From positions 21,597-85,596 of the forward strand of contig NW_026570481.1 of the NCBI RefSeq assembly GCF_019649055.1: DNA of 64,000 nt, in the 5' to 3' direction. Of this stretch, positions 12,559 to 23,262 are shown piece after piece. Each line of letters opens with the position of its first letter. The stretch's first letter is position 1. Made by a program: the position numbers and the translations under genes. The DNA comes from Paramacrobiotus metropolitanus (taxonomy: Eukaryota > Tardigrada > Eutardigrada > Parachela > Macrobiotidae). The notes below the pieces were generated by a model. The model was not told the origin of the DNA. It saw nothing but the letters and a program-made list of their open reading frames with translations, and searched no databases.

Positions 12559-13423
12559 GCCGATTGTAAAAGTCATGGGTGTGCCTAGCGGTATTCCCCT
12601 GATTCTACCGTAAACGCAATTAAACAAGCGACACCCTATTGTACTTTATTTCTGGTAAATTCTGCGTTGGATTCGTAACTAATAGACGTATTTCTGGTGA
12701 TACTCGTAGTATAAATTAAAACGCATTTCGGAAGAATTTGTAATTATTTATGGCGCAATATTCCGTGCGGTTTATGCAGTTCTGAAATATTTATTTGATT
12801 CAGCGTTAAGCAATAACTATTAAATTTTTGTTAATAAATCTGAATAGTCGTTCTGTGCGTCCTTTTTTTAAATGAAAAGTGAAAAAAAACAGTGGAATAA
12901 ACAGTCGAATTTAATTAACTGCGCGCAAATTATTCACTTGCATGCACCAGCGAGTGGCAAGAACTGACTGCGCTGCCTTCACTCTGCATCATATATAAAA
13001 AAATGAACCATCAGAATTTTTTTAAGAAAAGCTCACAAGAAACGAATAATCCGGGATAGACAAAGAGGGAAAAAAATTGATACTGGTAAGTGGTAATTAA
13101 TGGAGAAAAATTCAATAATCGATTATTTTGTGCAGCAGACATTAAGTTAACCGCCCTGGAAAGGCTTCCGACAAGCCTTCTCTAAATCTCAAGGCGACCG
13201 CCTTAGGGCTTTTTCACCTTGATTTATTTAAATGCTCACTGTGTTTTCGTTTTGCGATTTTCCATTTTCTGGAATTTTGCAATTTTGCTTTTGGGTTTGT
13301 TTTCTTGGATTTCTTATTTTTCTTTGGCATTTGCTTGCATTTTATTGGAAAGGCAGACTTGAAGCTGTTCGGATAATCTGGACTGATGTTTGCGTCTGGA
13401 TGTGTTTTTCGTGAATCTGCAGA
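12559..13423. other. Intergenic region with two adjacent small hairpins
   Basis: AT-rich DNA separates the CatSper subunit gene from ERGIC2. Near 13159-13195 there are two neighbouring inverted repeats, AAGGCTT-ccgac-AAGCCTT and AAGGC-gac-CGCCTT. They lie about 230 bp upstream of the ERGIC2 start and could be in its promoter or 5' UTR. A CTGCAG ends one base before AATGG at 13424, so a 5' UTR intron is possible. Confidence 0.45.
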
Positions 13424-16400
13424 ATGGAGCATGACGGATTGAGACGGCGCAAAATCGCCGAATCCGAAACAGCGGACCGTGTGGATGCCATCCAGAAGAT
13501 CGCTTCTCTGGACGTCTTTCCTAAAGTATTATAATCCTGGCGAGCTTGCGGATTTCCAGGAGAGTGCTATTTTCTTGTTTGTAGGTTCCTTCGGATTTTC
13601 AGCAACCGACAAAGTTCGGAGCAATCTGTGCGTATTCAAAAAATAACTGAAGTCCTTTTTTCGCTTATTGATCTGTGTTGTATCAAGCATTTCCCTGTAT
13701 TGGTTTGCGTTAAGTGGAGGCGATAGTACAGAGAAGTTACGGGTGATGTTGTGTTGCTGTTTGCAGTGACGGTATCCTGCACATTTCTGATTCTCTTTCT
13801 GGTGATTGTGGAATTTCTCCATTATCGCGAACCGGATTTCCATTATGGATATTCGGTGGATACGGACCACAGCACCAAACTGCCGTTGGTCATTGATATG
13901 ACGGTGGCCAGCGCGTGCGAAGGTAAGACTTTATTTCGGATGCAGCATAATTTATTAGTATTTTTTTCTTAAAAAAAGTGCGTTGGAAATTGCGTCTGCT
14001 CACTCGTCTGTGCAAATTCCCTCTGCATTTTCGCACAGTTAATTTTGCAACAGAATAAAACATTTATTTCTTGGTATAAATCTGAAAGTAATTTAAAACT
14101 ACAAAATTTGTCGAAGTTGTTCAGTTTTCTGCGTGCCCTATAAAAGTGTATTTTATTAGTAAATGCGTTAAAGGAATTCGCCTTTAATTTTAGCATTCCT
14201 CCTTGGACTGACATTTTATGAAATTGTAAATCAGAAATTTTGAATTTTAAGAATTAAGAAGATAAAAATTAAAGAAGATATTAATCGCTAAAATTCGAAT
14301 CGAGGATTGCCCCATTTTAGCGTGCGTTGCTGAGTAGAAATTGAGAAAAACTGTCAGTAATTTGGCGTAGTTAATTCGTAAAAAAATTAATTTTTAGCCA
14401 CCGATGCGGACAAAAAATACAAAATGTTATGACAATTTATATTCGTACTGAAAATTGTTTTCTAATTTTAGCGTTTATTTTATTTGTGTTTTATGATTTC
14501 TTATTTATTTACTGCTCAGAAATTGTAACAAGATAATTATTGACTTAATTAAATGATGATAATAATAAGAAATTAATAAAATAGGTGATACTATAAGTAA
14601 ATAAATAATATGCGAACCATTTCTTTGGTAGCCATCGGCGCGGACAAAAAATAAAAATGTCCTGCAAATTTCATTCGGATAATTTAATTTACAGTAACAT
14701 TTTCTGATTTTTGCGTTTATTTTATTTTTGTATTTATTTACTGCGCAGAAACTGTAACATAGTAATTGAGAATTGGCGTAAATAATTTGTACAAAAAGCC
14801 GTCGGTTTTGTGAAGCCATCGGCGCGGACATTGTCGATCTGGTGAACGAGAACATCGACATGGACGGCGGGCTGAACGAGGAGCCGGCGTACTTCCAGCT
14901 GGGTGAGGAGGACGAGCAGGCCTGGCAGATGCGCCGGCACGTCAACCAGTACATCTCCGAGGAGTACCACGCCCTGCACAAGCTCCTGTGGGTCAAGGGC
15001 TACCGCAGCGCCGTCGCCCTGCCCACCGCCCGCAAAATCCACTTCCGGGGCAATTTGCGACACGACGCCTGCCGCATCTACGGGGTGGTGCATGTCAAGA
15101 AGATGGCCGGGAATTTCCACATTCTGGCTGGCAAGTATGTGCAATAAATCGGCATACGTACAGTCAATTCCGTTACAAATTTATTTTTAATCATTAATTT
15201 AATTAATAATATTAACAGTTTTTTTTAATTCATTTATTGAATTTTAATTTATTATTTTAGATAAAATCATTCCATACTTGTCTGAGTGACGGTAAATTTC
15301 AGTAGTCGATGGATTTCATTGATTTCATCAATTGTTATCTTTGATTTCTTGTAATATGAATAATCCATGTCCCATGAGTTGTTTTCGAAAAATCTGATTT
15401 GAATTGATTTACTAGTTTATGTTTTATGCTCGCTGCTTTTCTTCGTGTTGTTTTTCAGTTGTCATAATTTTTGCATTGGTTTTTCTTACTTTTTACGATC
15501 ACGTAAAAGGAATTGATATTGTTTTTCAGTTGTGTTTCGGATAAATTAGTGCTGCTTATTTATTTCAGAATTAAATATAGAAGTATATTGTTGATGTTAT
15601 TTGCAGGGCGCTGCACGGCGGTGATCTGCACGCGCATATCAGTCTTTTTACCTCCGAATCAGGTGCGTTTGCCAGAATTTCTCGGTTTTAATTACAGTAC
15701 GGCCCATGACACAGTTGGTAGCTGAAATTTCATACAGATTTTTTTTGGGAAAAATTTGTGAATGGTTTTAGAAAATTTAGAATGGAAATATTTTGAATTT
15801 TTTTGAAATAAAAAAAAATTAAAAAATTTTTGATATGTTTAAAAAAAAGATAAAAATTTTGATATGTTTAATTATTAATGTTTTTGCTCATCTATTCATT
15901 AGCCACAAAGTTCTTCTATTAATTAGACACAGGTTTTGTATAAAGAAATATTTGCGAATTTTGTATTAGAGAAACTCTGTTGCGAATAATTTTATGTAAA
16001 AATATTTGCAAATGTTTCGAAAAATTTTGATTAGAAATGTTTTAGAAAGGAATTCAGATGTGTTTGTTGATTTGTTGGGGATGGTTGTGTGTTCATTAAT
16101 TAGACACGAATTTCTCCCATCGAATCGAGCGGTTTGCATTCGGTGCGCAAGATGTGGCCATTATTAATCCGCTGGATGGCGAGGAGAAAACCACCAATAA
16201 ACGTGGGTGTTTCTTTGTTGGAATGATGGAAAATAATGCTCTATATTAATTGTTTGCTGTGTACAGATTCCATAAGTTATCAGTACAATCTGAAAGGTAC
16301 GGTGAATTTCATTAAAATGTGTGGTGCGATTTCTATTATTCCGGTGTGTCTCTGGTGAATTTACATGCAGATTAGCAGCTAATTTTAAATTAAAGATTAT

Positions 16401-18226
16401 CGGAATTTTTAATTTCATAATAATTTTTTAATTCATATTAATAATAATTTTTTGAATAATAATTTTTTAATTCCATATTTTAATACATATTTTTTAACTT
16501 GTGCATATTATTTTCGGCGTTTACATGAGCCGCGTTTCTGCATTAAATATTTTCGATAACTCGTAACTTAATAAGGTTGGTACTGAATTGTTTGAATAGT
16601 GCAGAAAGTGCAGTAAAAGAATAATAACCCAATAATTGAAATTCATCAATAAATGGAAATAACTGTCGTATATTTATTGGGTTAACTTTCATGAAATTTA
16701 TTCTGCAATGTTTCATACGTAGTTGTTCCCACGGATGTGTCCACGCGGGCGGGCTCGGCCATGGCCTATCAGTACGGCGTCCAGTCCATGGTAAGATCAT
16801 GCTGCATTTAATGCGCAAATTACGTAGTTTCCTATTTCTTTACGGTTGTTGAAAAGAGATTGTATTCAGAAAATATTCTGAGAATTTTTGATTATTATTT
16901 TGCATTTTTTTGTTATTTTAGAGTTGTTATTGCTAAATTTTTTTTTTCAATTGATTACTCAATAGTTTTGCTTTTTTAGTTGCAGATGCTTGAAAGCTTT
17001 TACTGGTGAATGTTTTGTTTTCGCTTTTATGGATTATTCAGTCGTCTTAATTATTCTTATTTGAAAGTCTTTATTATTAATTAGCGTTTTTTATTTACTA
17101 GTTTTTTATGTGTATTTCCATGAGAGAAAAAACACAGTAAGAAGAACAAATTCGGTCTTTAAGCTTGGCTGACGGTTTTCTGTTTTGTAGGAGCGGATTC
17201 TGAATCACTCAACAGGCAGTCATGGCATTCCGGGGATTTTCATCAAGGTTAGCCAAATTGAAGCGACAAATGCTTGCCCAGAAATTTGCCAACGTTTAAC
17301 GCTATCATTTTAAGTCCTTTATGACATTTTTATCATCGGCTTGCATGCGCTTAAAAATAAATTGATCGTTGATGTTTAGGATTACTGCTCCGTAATAATT
17401 TTGCTGATGTACGTCGATACGCACCTACGTGCACGTATTTTTTAAACGAAAGTGCTATGCGCCTGGAATTTTCTAAATTTAAATTCGGGTTTTTCTGAAT
17501 TTTTTATTTTTTAAATTGTTGCTAGAAAATTCACTAAAAAATAAAAGTAGGAGAAACAGTAATGTAATTAACAGCAGAAAAATAAAAATCTAATAAGATT
17601 CAGGTGTTGATAAAGAAATAAAGTAATAATAACTTGGTTCTGAATAATACTCATTATGTCAGGCGCATTTTCGTTCGTTGCAGTAGTCAAAAACAACGAT
17701 TTATGTTTGAATTTTTTAATTTTATTTGTTCTAATTTTCCTTTTTACGATTGTTTTATTTTTTATTTGTTTATTTTTCTGTTATTTAATCGTTTAGAGTG
17801 AACGATTAATCATTACATAAATGTATAATCGAAAATTTAGTAATCAACTAATAAAAATAAATTTTTGTTTTACTTCGCTGTATGACAGTGCCTTCTCTAA
17901 TGGTGGTTGCATGTTTTGCATCGCAGTATGACATCAACCCACTGAAGATCAGCGTCAGTGAGCAGCCGGTGCCTATTCTGCACTTTCTGGTGCGCGTCTG
18001 CGGCGTGGTGGGCGGGATCTTCGCCACGACCGGCATCGTCAGCTCGCTGATCCAAGTGATCGTGCAGCGCGTGATGGGACGCTTCTCCCAGCGAAAGATC
18101 CCCTTCTACAAACAGGACTCTCTCCCCGACAAGGATCTCCATCCCAGTTCGCCGACCAGCAAGCAGACCGTCCAGGATAATGCGCTCTTCACCGCCTACG
18201 CACCGTCCACCGTCAAGAATTTGTAG
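13424..18226 (+). CDS. ERGIC2: ERGIC2, ER-Golgi intermediate compartment cargo receptor
   Basis: Ten exons: 13424-13525, 13603-13627, 13767-13922, 14816-15134, 15607-15662, 16104-16202, 16267-16296, 16723-16790, 17191-17247 and 17927-18226. They sum to 1,212 bp in phase (403 residues; human is 377). ERGIC2 cycles between ER and Golgi in COPI/COPII vesicles, in a complex with ERGIC3. Seen here: LDVFPK in the N-terminal ERGIC domain, a first membrane helix at about 43-66, then IGADIVDL. The lumenal COPII-coated-vesicle domain carries AGNFHI, NFSHRIERFAFG, INPLDG, ERILNHSTGSHG and PGIFIK. A second helix (VCGVVGGIFATTGIVSS) lies at about 324-346, with a cytosolic tail after it. Exon 2 is only 25 bp and is the least certain. 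Without it the ATG frame meets a TAA just after exon 1. A helix-loop-helix topology with both ends cytosolic is known for the family. Confidence 0.9.
14391..14835 (+). repeat. Tandem copies of the exon 4 splice acceptor in an ERGIC2 intron
   Basis: The true exon 4 begins at 14816 with CCATCGGCGCGGACATTG after an AG. Two upstream copies of the same junction lie at about 14396 (AGCCACCGATGCGGACA) and 14630 (AGCCATCGGCGCGGACA). Each is embedded in a similar ~200 bp intron block containing TTTATTTTATTT and ACTG-CAGAAA-TGTAACA. After GCGGACA both decoys run into AAAAAATA and quickly reach a stop, so using them would truncate the protein. Confidence 0.75.
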
Positions 18227-18591
18227 ATTGTCATTGAGCTGGGTTTCTAATGTTGTGTCGGTATCAGCCAGGAAATGTGATAGAAATTTTGGTTAAATCT
18301 ATTCATTTTGTCCAACTGGGGGTGACTTTTAATTGGTGTGTAGCTTTGTTTTCATGGTTAGTGTTGGACGAAGCTGTACGCGTGTTAAAAATTTTAGATT
18401 GTTTTTATTACCTATTAAAAACTGACAATTTATTCAATATACAGTGCAGGCGAGATAATTGTGCAAATATCTGTACATTCAGAAGAACTCATCCCAAATA
18501 ACGTGAGACCGGATCGTGTACAACACAGTCACAGCATTACCATGCACGCATAATTTCCGGATAGAGCATTTAGCCGCAAATCCGGTCTAAG
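18227..18591. other. ERGIC2 3' flank up to the LTR element
   Basis: AT-rich sequence that should contain the ERGIC2 3' UTR. TATTAAA near 18413 is a possible polyadenylation signal. Near 18503 there is GTGAGACCGGATC, which resembles the outer end of the neighbouring LTR in the opposite orientation. It may be a small LTR scrap or chance. Confidence 0.4.
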
Positions 18592-18595
18592 CGGC
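18592..18595. repeat. Target site duplication, left copy (CGGC)
   Basis: CGGC directly precedes the left LTR if the LTR is taken to start at TCTAATGCTAG. The same four bases directly follow the right LTR at 42717-42720. A 4 bp duplication is usual for Gypsy-type integrases. Confidence 0.65.
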
Positions 18596-18954
18596 TCTAA
18601 TGCTAGATCCAACTGTGATCCAGATACGGAGACCTAAACGGAATAGATCCCGTGGAGTGAGCTATGCGATTAGTATAGCGAACTACGCGTAATCACGAAA
18701 CGTCGCACCGCTAATAGCTGACTTTTAATTAATTGGAAATTCCGACAACAGAAAATCAATAATGATCGGCGCAGCTCGATCGTAAAGCGTGGAGCCCATT
18801 CAACAGTGTGTAACACTGTGCAGCACGTGCTATGCCGCGCCCACTAACACAACTCAAGCCAATCAGAAGAGACACAACACAGACACGTAATCCTAAGGCG
18901 TAGCGCCACAGGCGTAGCGCCACTGACGTGAACGCTAGTGATCCCGGTCTCACA
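18596..18954 (-). repeat. 3' LTR
   Basis: This 359 bp copy matches 42362-42716 except for an extra AATT in TTTTAATTAATTGG. On the minus strand it begins TGTGAGACCGGGATC and ends GATCTAGCATTAGA. It contains a CCAAT-type box (CTGATTGGCT), the palindrome AGCACGTGCT with an E-box core, and a doubled GGCGTAGCGCCA. The ~65-codon open frame in it is on a non-ATG start and is not called. Confidence 0.9.
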
Positions 18955-20198
18955 TGCCTCTGGGGGGATGCCGAGCTCCTGTGAGGCTGGACACACTCCC
19001 GAATCCACGAGAAGACGACGGTCGCCGGTGTCTGTGTGTGCTCAAAAACATCAAATTCTCTTAATCCATTTTATCACATCAATTACATAAAGGCACAATT
19101 TCATTTAATACGATGTGAATAAAGAGATCCAATTATAAAAATACTATCATAAAACAGATCAACAGTTAAACAGATCAACAAAAGTATGAACCAAATGTAG
19201 ACTAGGATCCTCCATTTCTGACTCGTAAAGGTCACAGGTCCTGTCCACCGTTTTCCGCACATTGGCCCATTCCGCTCCGTTGAGCAATTTCGCGCATCCG
19301 TAATGCGACTTTCATCACAATCCGCTTGAGAATCAGGTGCGTATCAAGTACGACTTAGGAATACTGCTTCACTCTTTGGAATATGGTGCGTATCATTCGT
19401 ACGACTTCAAAATGAGATCCAATAAAGGTCATGGAGGGACGTCAATGAAGACAAGCGTAGTTCGCTTCCTCCCTAATAAAGGTCATCCTTTGTTGAGATG
19501 ATCCGTTGAGATGTGCGGCTCGTTTTGGGTTAATGGTCCCAAAGGTCATGCGACTTGAATTCCGATACGGTGACTCTGTTGGGCAATTGATGATCCCAAA
19601 GGTCATCCCACTCGTCAAAACTTCTGTTAAAGGTCATGGAGGAACTTAGCCGATTTTCTGCGGCTTCAAGCACTTCTTGCTTGCCTCCTGGTAAAATTTA
19701 CAGTTTGACTTTTCCGTCGCACATCCAACTTCAATATGCCTCGAGCGGCCAGAGTGCCGGCAAGTTTACCGTAGCATCTCTGATGGGGCCGGCTAATTAC
19801 CGGATTGAGTTTACCCCATAAAATTTCCACCTTAAATCTTTGACTCTTGTTCGCCGCTTGTGGCTTACGTTAGTACGAGAAATCCGGCTTGATTACCGTA
19901 GTTTTTCTCGTTTTAATTTTAACACTGAATCGCTTGAAAAGAGTGCCGGCATAGTTTACCGTAACAACTCTAATGAGGCCGGCTTTATAGACCGAATCAA
20001 TTTCAACCCCAATAGATATTCCACATGATTTCTTTTAGGCAATTCTGTGCTATAAACGCTGCAAACAACAAATACACAAATACAGTTAATGTTAACATGT
20101 CACGTGTCGCGCCCTTTATACAACACCATTTTAATCTTTGTGACGTACCGACAAATGCCGTAGACGTCCTTTTAATAGTGTGATCCTAACGATCAGCA
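18955..20198 (-). other. 3' non-coding region of the LTR element
   Basis: No long frame is open here. Six exact AAAGGTCA octamers read on the plus strand, at 19227, 19424, 19478, 19541, 19598 and 19629. This is the opposite strand from most copies in the coding body. A ~65 bp direct repeat lies at about 19754-19818 and 19943-20010 (shared GTGCCGGCA-AGTTTACCGTA and GGCCGGCT). A shorter repeat, GGTGCGTATCA...GTACGACTT, occurs near 19340 and 19387. I see no strong polypurine tract next to the LTR. Confidence 0.7.
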
Positions 20199-22964
20199 CT
20201 ATTCCATTTCATTTGAATCGCCCTGGCCATCTCTCGGCGGGCGTTTCTTAGCGCTTTCCGGTTGGTTTCGATCGGAAGTTCGGTCAACTGGTTCCGTCGA
20301 GTCAACTTCCATGACCTTTGTCGGGTCAACTTCGCGCTGGCCACGACCTTTACCTTGGCGACTTCGCTTAACCGCCTCAAGTCGATGGCGTGCGTCATTT
20401 TCTTCGAGTCGCAGTCTTCGGTTATCAGGGTCTTCCGCCAATCGACGCTGCACGTCGGCGAGATTATCCCGCAGCTGTTGGTTTCGGATGCCGCGTCGTC
20501 CCATCTGGTTAGGCGCACGGTCTGGGCGACGGTCACTTTTCTTCACTAAGAATTCATCAATGTAAGTTTCGATTCCGTCCACCGGTTCGACGTAATCGCT
20601 TCCCAGAGAATCTTTGATCTTATTAATCCTTTCTTCTACTTGGGATGCGTGGCGCTGTGTCAAGTTGCCCTTTTCCATCCGTGTCTTACATTTCTTCAGC
20701 GCCTTCCGAGCCGTATGCGCTATGCTGATATGTTCCATCGGTTGTCCCAACTTGGCGACATGAGCTCGGAAGAACGGTGGAATGTCGTCCTTCATGGTAT
20801 TAGACACTAATTGATTCTGTGTCTTGTAATGTGCCAGTCTCGCAGCAAAGACCTTTTGCCCCATCCTTTTTGCGGCATAGTCCTTAGGATCCACCTGTAG
20901 TCCTATCGATGCCCTTGCTGCAAGCAACTTGAAGGCTGGATTCACATGTCGTAAAACAAACTGAGCCACGTATTCTTGGCGTTCGGGATAGTCTCTGTAG
21001 TAGAACTGTGTCATCCCGATTGGGTCAGTTGTGTCCAGCGGTACATCCAATAAACTTAAATCCACCAAACTGTGTAGCCCATTCCGTCTGATAGGGAGAT
21101 AACAGTCCCGTACTGAATCGCGGTGGATGAATAATCGACGAAAAGTTCCTTGTTCCACTCCCTGTTTAATCTCTCTCGCATAACCTGAGTCAAGTAGGAA
21201 TTGGCTCAACTGTCTCAGAATTGTGAGGATCTTGTTAGCTTCGACCGAATCCGATTCAATACCAAAGTATCGACAGATTTCGACCGTTTGCTCATCGATA
21301 TCAGTCGTGTTGTATTCCATATCAATACTTTCAGGACGTCGGTTGTCAAATCTGGAGTTTTGTCGCTGATCAGCCTGGCGATAATTATCCGGTTCTCGTT
21401 GACCTTCCAGTTCACGTTGTTCTCCTGACTCGGGCTGCGACGGTTCATTACTCGCCGGTGAAGCCGGTTGAAGGTCACTATCCAAAATCACGTTTCGTCG
21501 ATGGGTCACATTCTCTTGAGACGCGGTTTCGACAACTGAGCCAGTGCCTTCCATCGCGTCATCTTCTTGTACGGCGCTCACAATTGGATCCACAACGTGA
21601 ACCACTGACTCCACCCGCTGATACTTTGGGGGTGAATCTTCCCGTTCAGTGCTTGATGACCTTTTACTTGCGCCCGAGTCAAAGGTCGCATAAAATGCGG
21701 CTCTCTGTTGCCATCTCTTATCCTGTGGGTCAGGCGTTCGATTTCGCGTATGTTCACGTCTTTTATCCCATGACCTTTCGGGTGTTGACATCCTGACGTT
21801 ACGATTCCGGAATGCGACTCCCATCGGCACCTGATGCCCTTGCTTTTCAGGCTCTGTACGGAATGTCTCCGCACGCCGTTTTTCTTCACGTCCTCTCGTC
21901 GCCGCCAAAATCTTTGCCGTATCGATTTTCCTTTGAATACTCATTTCTGTAACTTCGTCTCCATGGCGCACCCATCCTCTTCCGCCACGGTAATCTCTGT
22001 CATGAGAGCGTTCGCGTGACCTTTCGTTGCGGTAGTCACGTGTCCTCTCACGAGAGTGTTCGCGTGACCTTTCCCTCTGTCGTTCAGAAGTTCGCTCATA
22101 TTCTCGTGAATGTCCGCGTGACCTTTCTCTATGCGGGGGCGAACGTGGTCGTATAAAGCCTTCGTCCCGTTTAAAATTCCTGAATGCCTGCAGCACATCG
22201 CTTTCGGTTCGGCGAGATTTACGTAGGTCATCCATACGTCTTTCGACTTCCTTCTTTATGTAGGGTGCCGGCGCGAACCCGTCTTGAAGTCGTTTCTTCT
22301 CCCGCAACAGCATTTTGAATACCTCGTCTGACATGGCAGCTGGATCTTTCGTTATCGTTTCAATTTGTATGATAAGTGATTGTCGTACAAGTTGCATTTC
22401 GTCTTCGTTAAGGCTGGCCATGCCCGTAGGTGCAACTAAACTCGATGTGCTGGGCAGCCCCTCTCGTGCAGCCTGTTCACTTGCTCTCTTATTTTCCGCA
22501 TTAATTTTCGCGCGGATTTCGTCTTCCATCTGCTGAGCTCGCATCTTCGCTTGGTCTTCTTCAAATTTCTTCCGATACGCGTCTGTCTGTGGACACTTCA
22601 ACGGCTCCAAGGTGTCATCCCAGCCAGGTTCGTTGTTTCGGATCGCTTCTCGATAACGATCTTCGAATAGCATTCGCTCTTCTACTGGGATGCTGCCGTA
22701 ATTTCTTGCGCTTATGAGATTTCGAAAAACGTCCAAGTTCCCACGTTTGGCTTCCATGATCCCAACAAGCGTGACGGTATGTGGGTCTTCCAGCTTGTGA
22801 ATACAAGTGTAGCAAGGGAATTTCTTTTTGTTGTTCCTTAAGCAGTCCGGACACTTTGGATTATAGCCCGTAAACTGATCGATGTCTGCCGCCATTCCCG
22901 AACGTTTAGAAGGGGCTTGACCTTTTTGTGCCATCTTTCTCTTCAATCTGCAATTATAAAACAA
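20199..22964 (-). CDS. Element ORF C: zinc-ribbon and RS-rich protein, ~910 aa
   Basis: This is the last ORF before the 3' LTR. The first ATG is at 22932. A splice-acceptor-like TTTATAATTGCAG lies just upstream, so expression from a spliced RNA is plausible. Near the N-terminus a CPDC...CYTC pair could bind zinc. A helical region and an S/R/E-rich stretch follow, with repeated ERS and RSRE units like SR splicing proteins, partly written by the AAAGGTCA octamer. The C-terminal half (from about EICRYFGIESDS) is a compact globular-looking region. The tail is basic and ends in charged repeats. I do not recognise a family. It has no membrane helix, so it does not look like an envelope protein. A nucleic-acid-binding accessory protein is the best inference. 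Confidence 0.65.
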   Translation of the reverse strand: MFYNCRLKRKMAQKGQAPSKRSGMAADIDQFTGYNPKCPDCLRNNKKKFPCYTCIHKLEDPHTVTLVGIMEAKRGNLDVFRNLISARNYGSIPVEERMLFEDRYREAIRNNEPGWDDTLEPLKCPQTDAYRKKFEEDQAKMRAQQMEDEIRAKINAENKRASEQAAREGLPSTSSLVAPTGMASLNEDEMQLVRQSLIIQIETITKDPAAMSDEVFKMLLREKKRLQDGFAPAPYIKKEVERRMDDLRKSRRTESDVLQAFRNFKRDEGFIRPRSPPHRERSRGHSREYERTSERQRERSREHSRERTRDYRNERSRERSHDRDYRGGRGWVRHGDEVTEMSIQRKIDTAKILAATRGREEKRRAETFRTEPEKQGHQVPMGVAFRNRNVRMSTPERSWDKRREHTRNRTPDPQDKRWQQRAAFYATFDSGASKRSSSTEREDSPPKYQRVESVVHVVDPIVSAVQEDDAMEGTGSVVETASQENVTHRRNVILDSDLQPASPASNEPSQPESGEQRELEGQREPDNYRQADQRQNSRFDNRRPESIDMEYNTTDIDEQTVEICRYFGIESDSVEANKILTILRQLSQFLLDSGYAREIKQGVEQGTFRRLFIHRDSVRDCYLPIRRNGLHSLVDLSLLDVPLDTTDPIGMTQFYYRDYPERQEYVAQFVLRHVNPAFKLLAARASIGLQVDPKDYAAKRMGQKVFAARLAHYKTQNQLVSNTMKDDIPPFFRAHVAKLGQPMEHISIAHTARKALKKCKTRMEKGNLTQRHASQVEERINKIKDSLGSDYVEPVDGIETYIDEFLVKKSDRRPDRAPNQMGRRGIRNQQLRDNLADVQRRLAEDPDNRRLRLEENDARHRLEAVKRSRQGKGRGQREVDPTKVMEVDSTEPVDRTSDRNQPESAKKRPPRDGQGDSNEME

Positions 22965-23262
22965 TCCATCATAGTAACCTTTTCGACGTTAATCCTTCCC
23001 ATGTTAAGGCTTTCTATCATTTTTACGCCTATTCCGTTACTGAGCTGAGGCTTTCCTAGCTCCTGCTGCCTTTTCTATCACTGTAACGTGGTGACCTTTC
23101 TCACGTTATCAGCACTTTCTGACTACTGTGACCTTTTCTATTAGTCCTAGTACTGCTTTCAGTTGACCTTTCGTAACACTTTTCCTTTTCGTTTTAAATT
23201 ATTTTATGCTTTTTCTGTAATATGCAGGGTTCATTACTCGCTGCATACTACACTCGATTAGT
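22965..23262 (-). other. Spacer between element ORFs B and C, rich in the octamer
   Basis: About 300 bp with no long frame. Three exact TGACCTTT copies (plus strand) lie near 23091, 23143 and 23167, with further near-matches around them. A splice acceptor for ORF C is possible at its left end. Confidence 0.6.

Noticed and set aside
7592-12627. Many open frames antisense to or out of frame with the CatSper exons
   Set aside because: GC-rich exons leave shadow frames open. The in-phase five-exon model with family motifs explains the region.
18503-18515. GTGAGACCGGATC outside the element, like an inverted LTR end
   Set aside because: Only ~13 bases match. Too short to call a nested LTR.
18756-18953. 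65-codon frame in each LTR
   Set aside because: It is identical only because the LTRs are identical, starts at a non-ATG codon and shows no domain.
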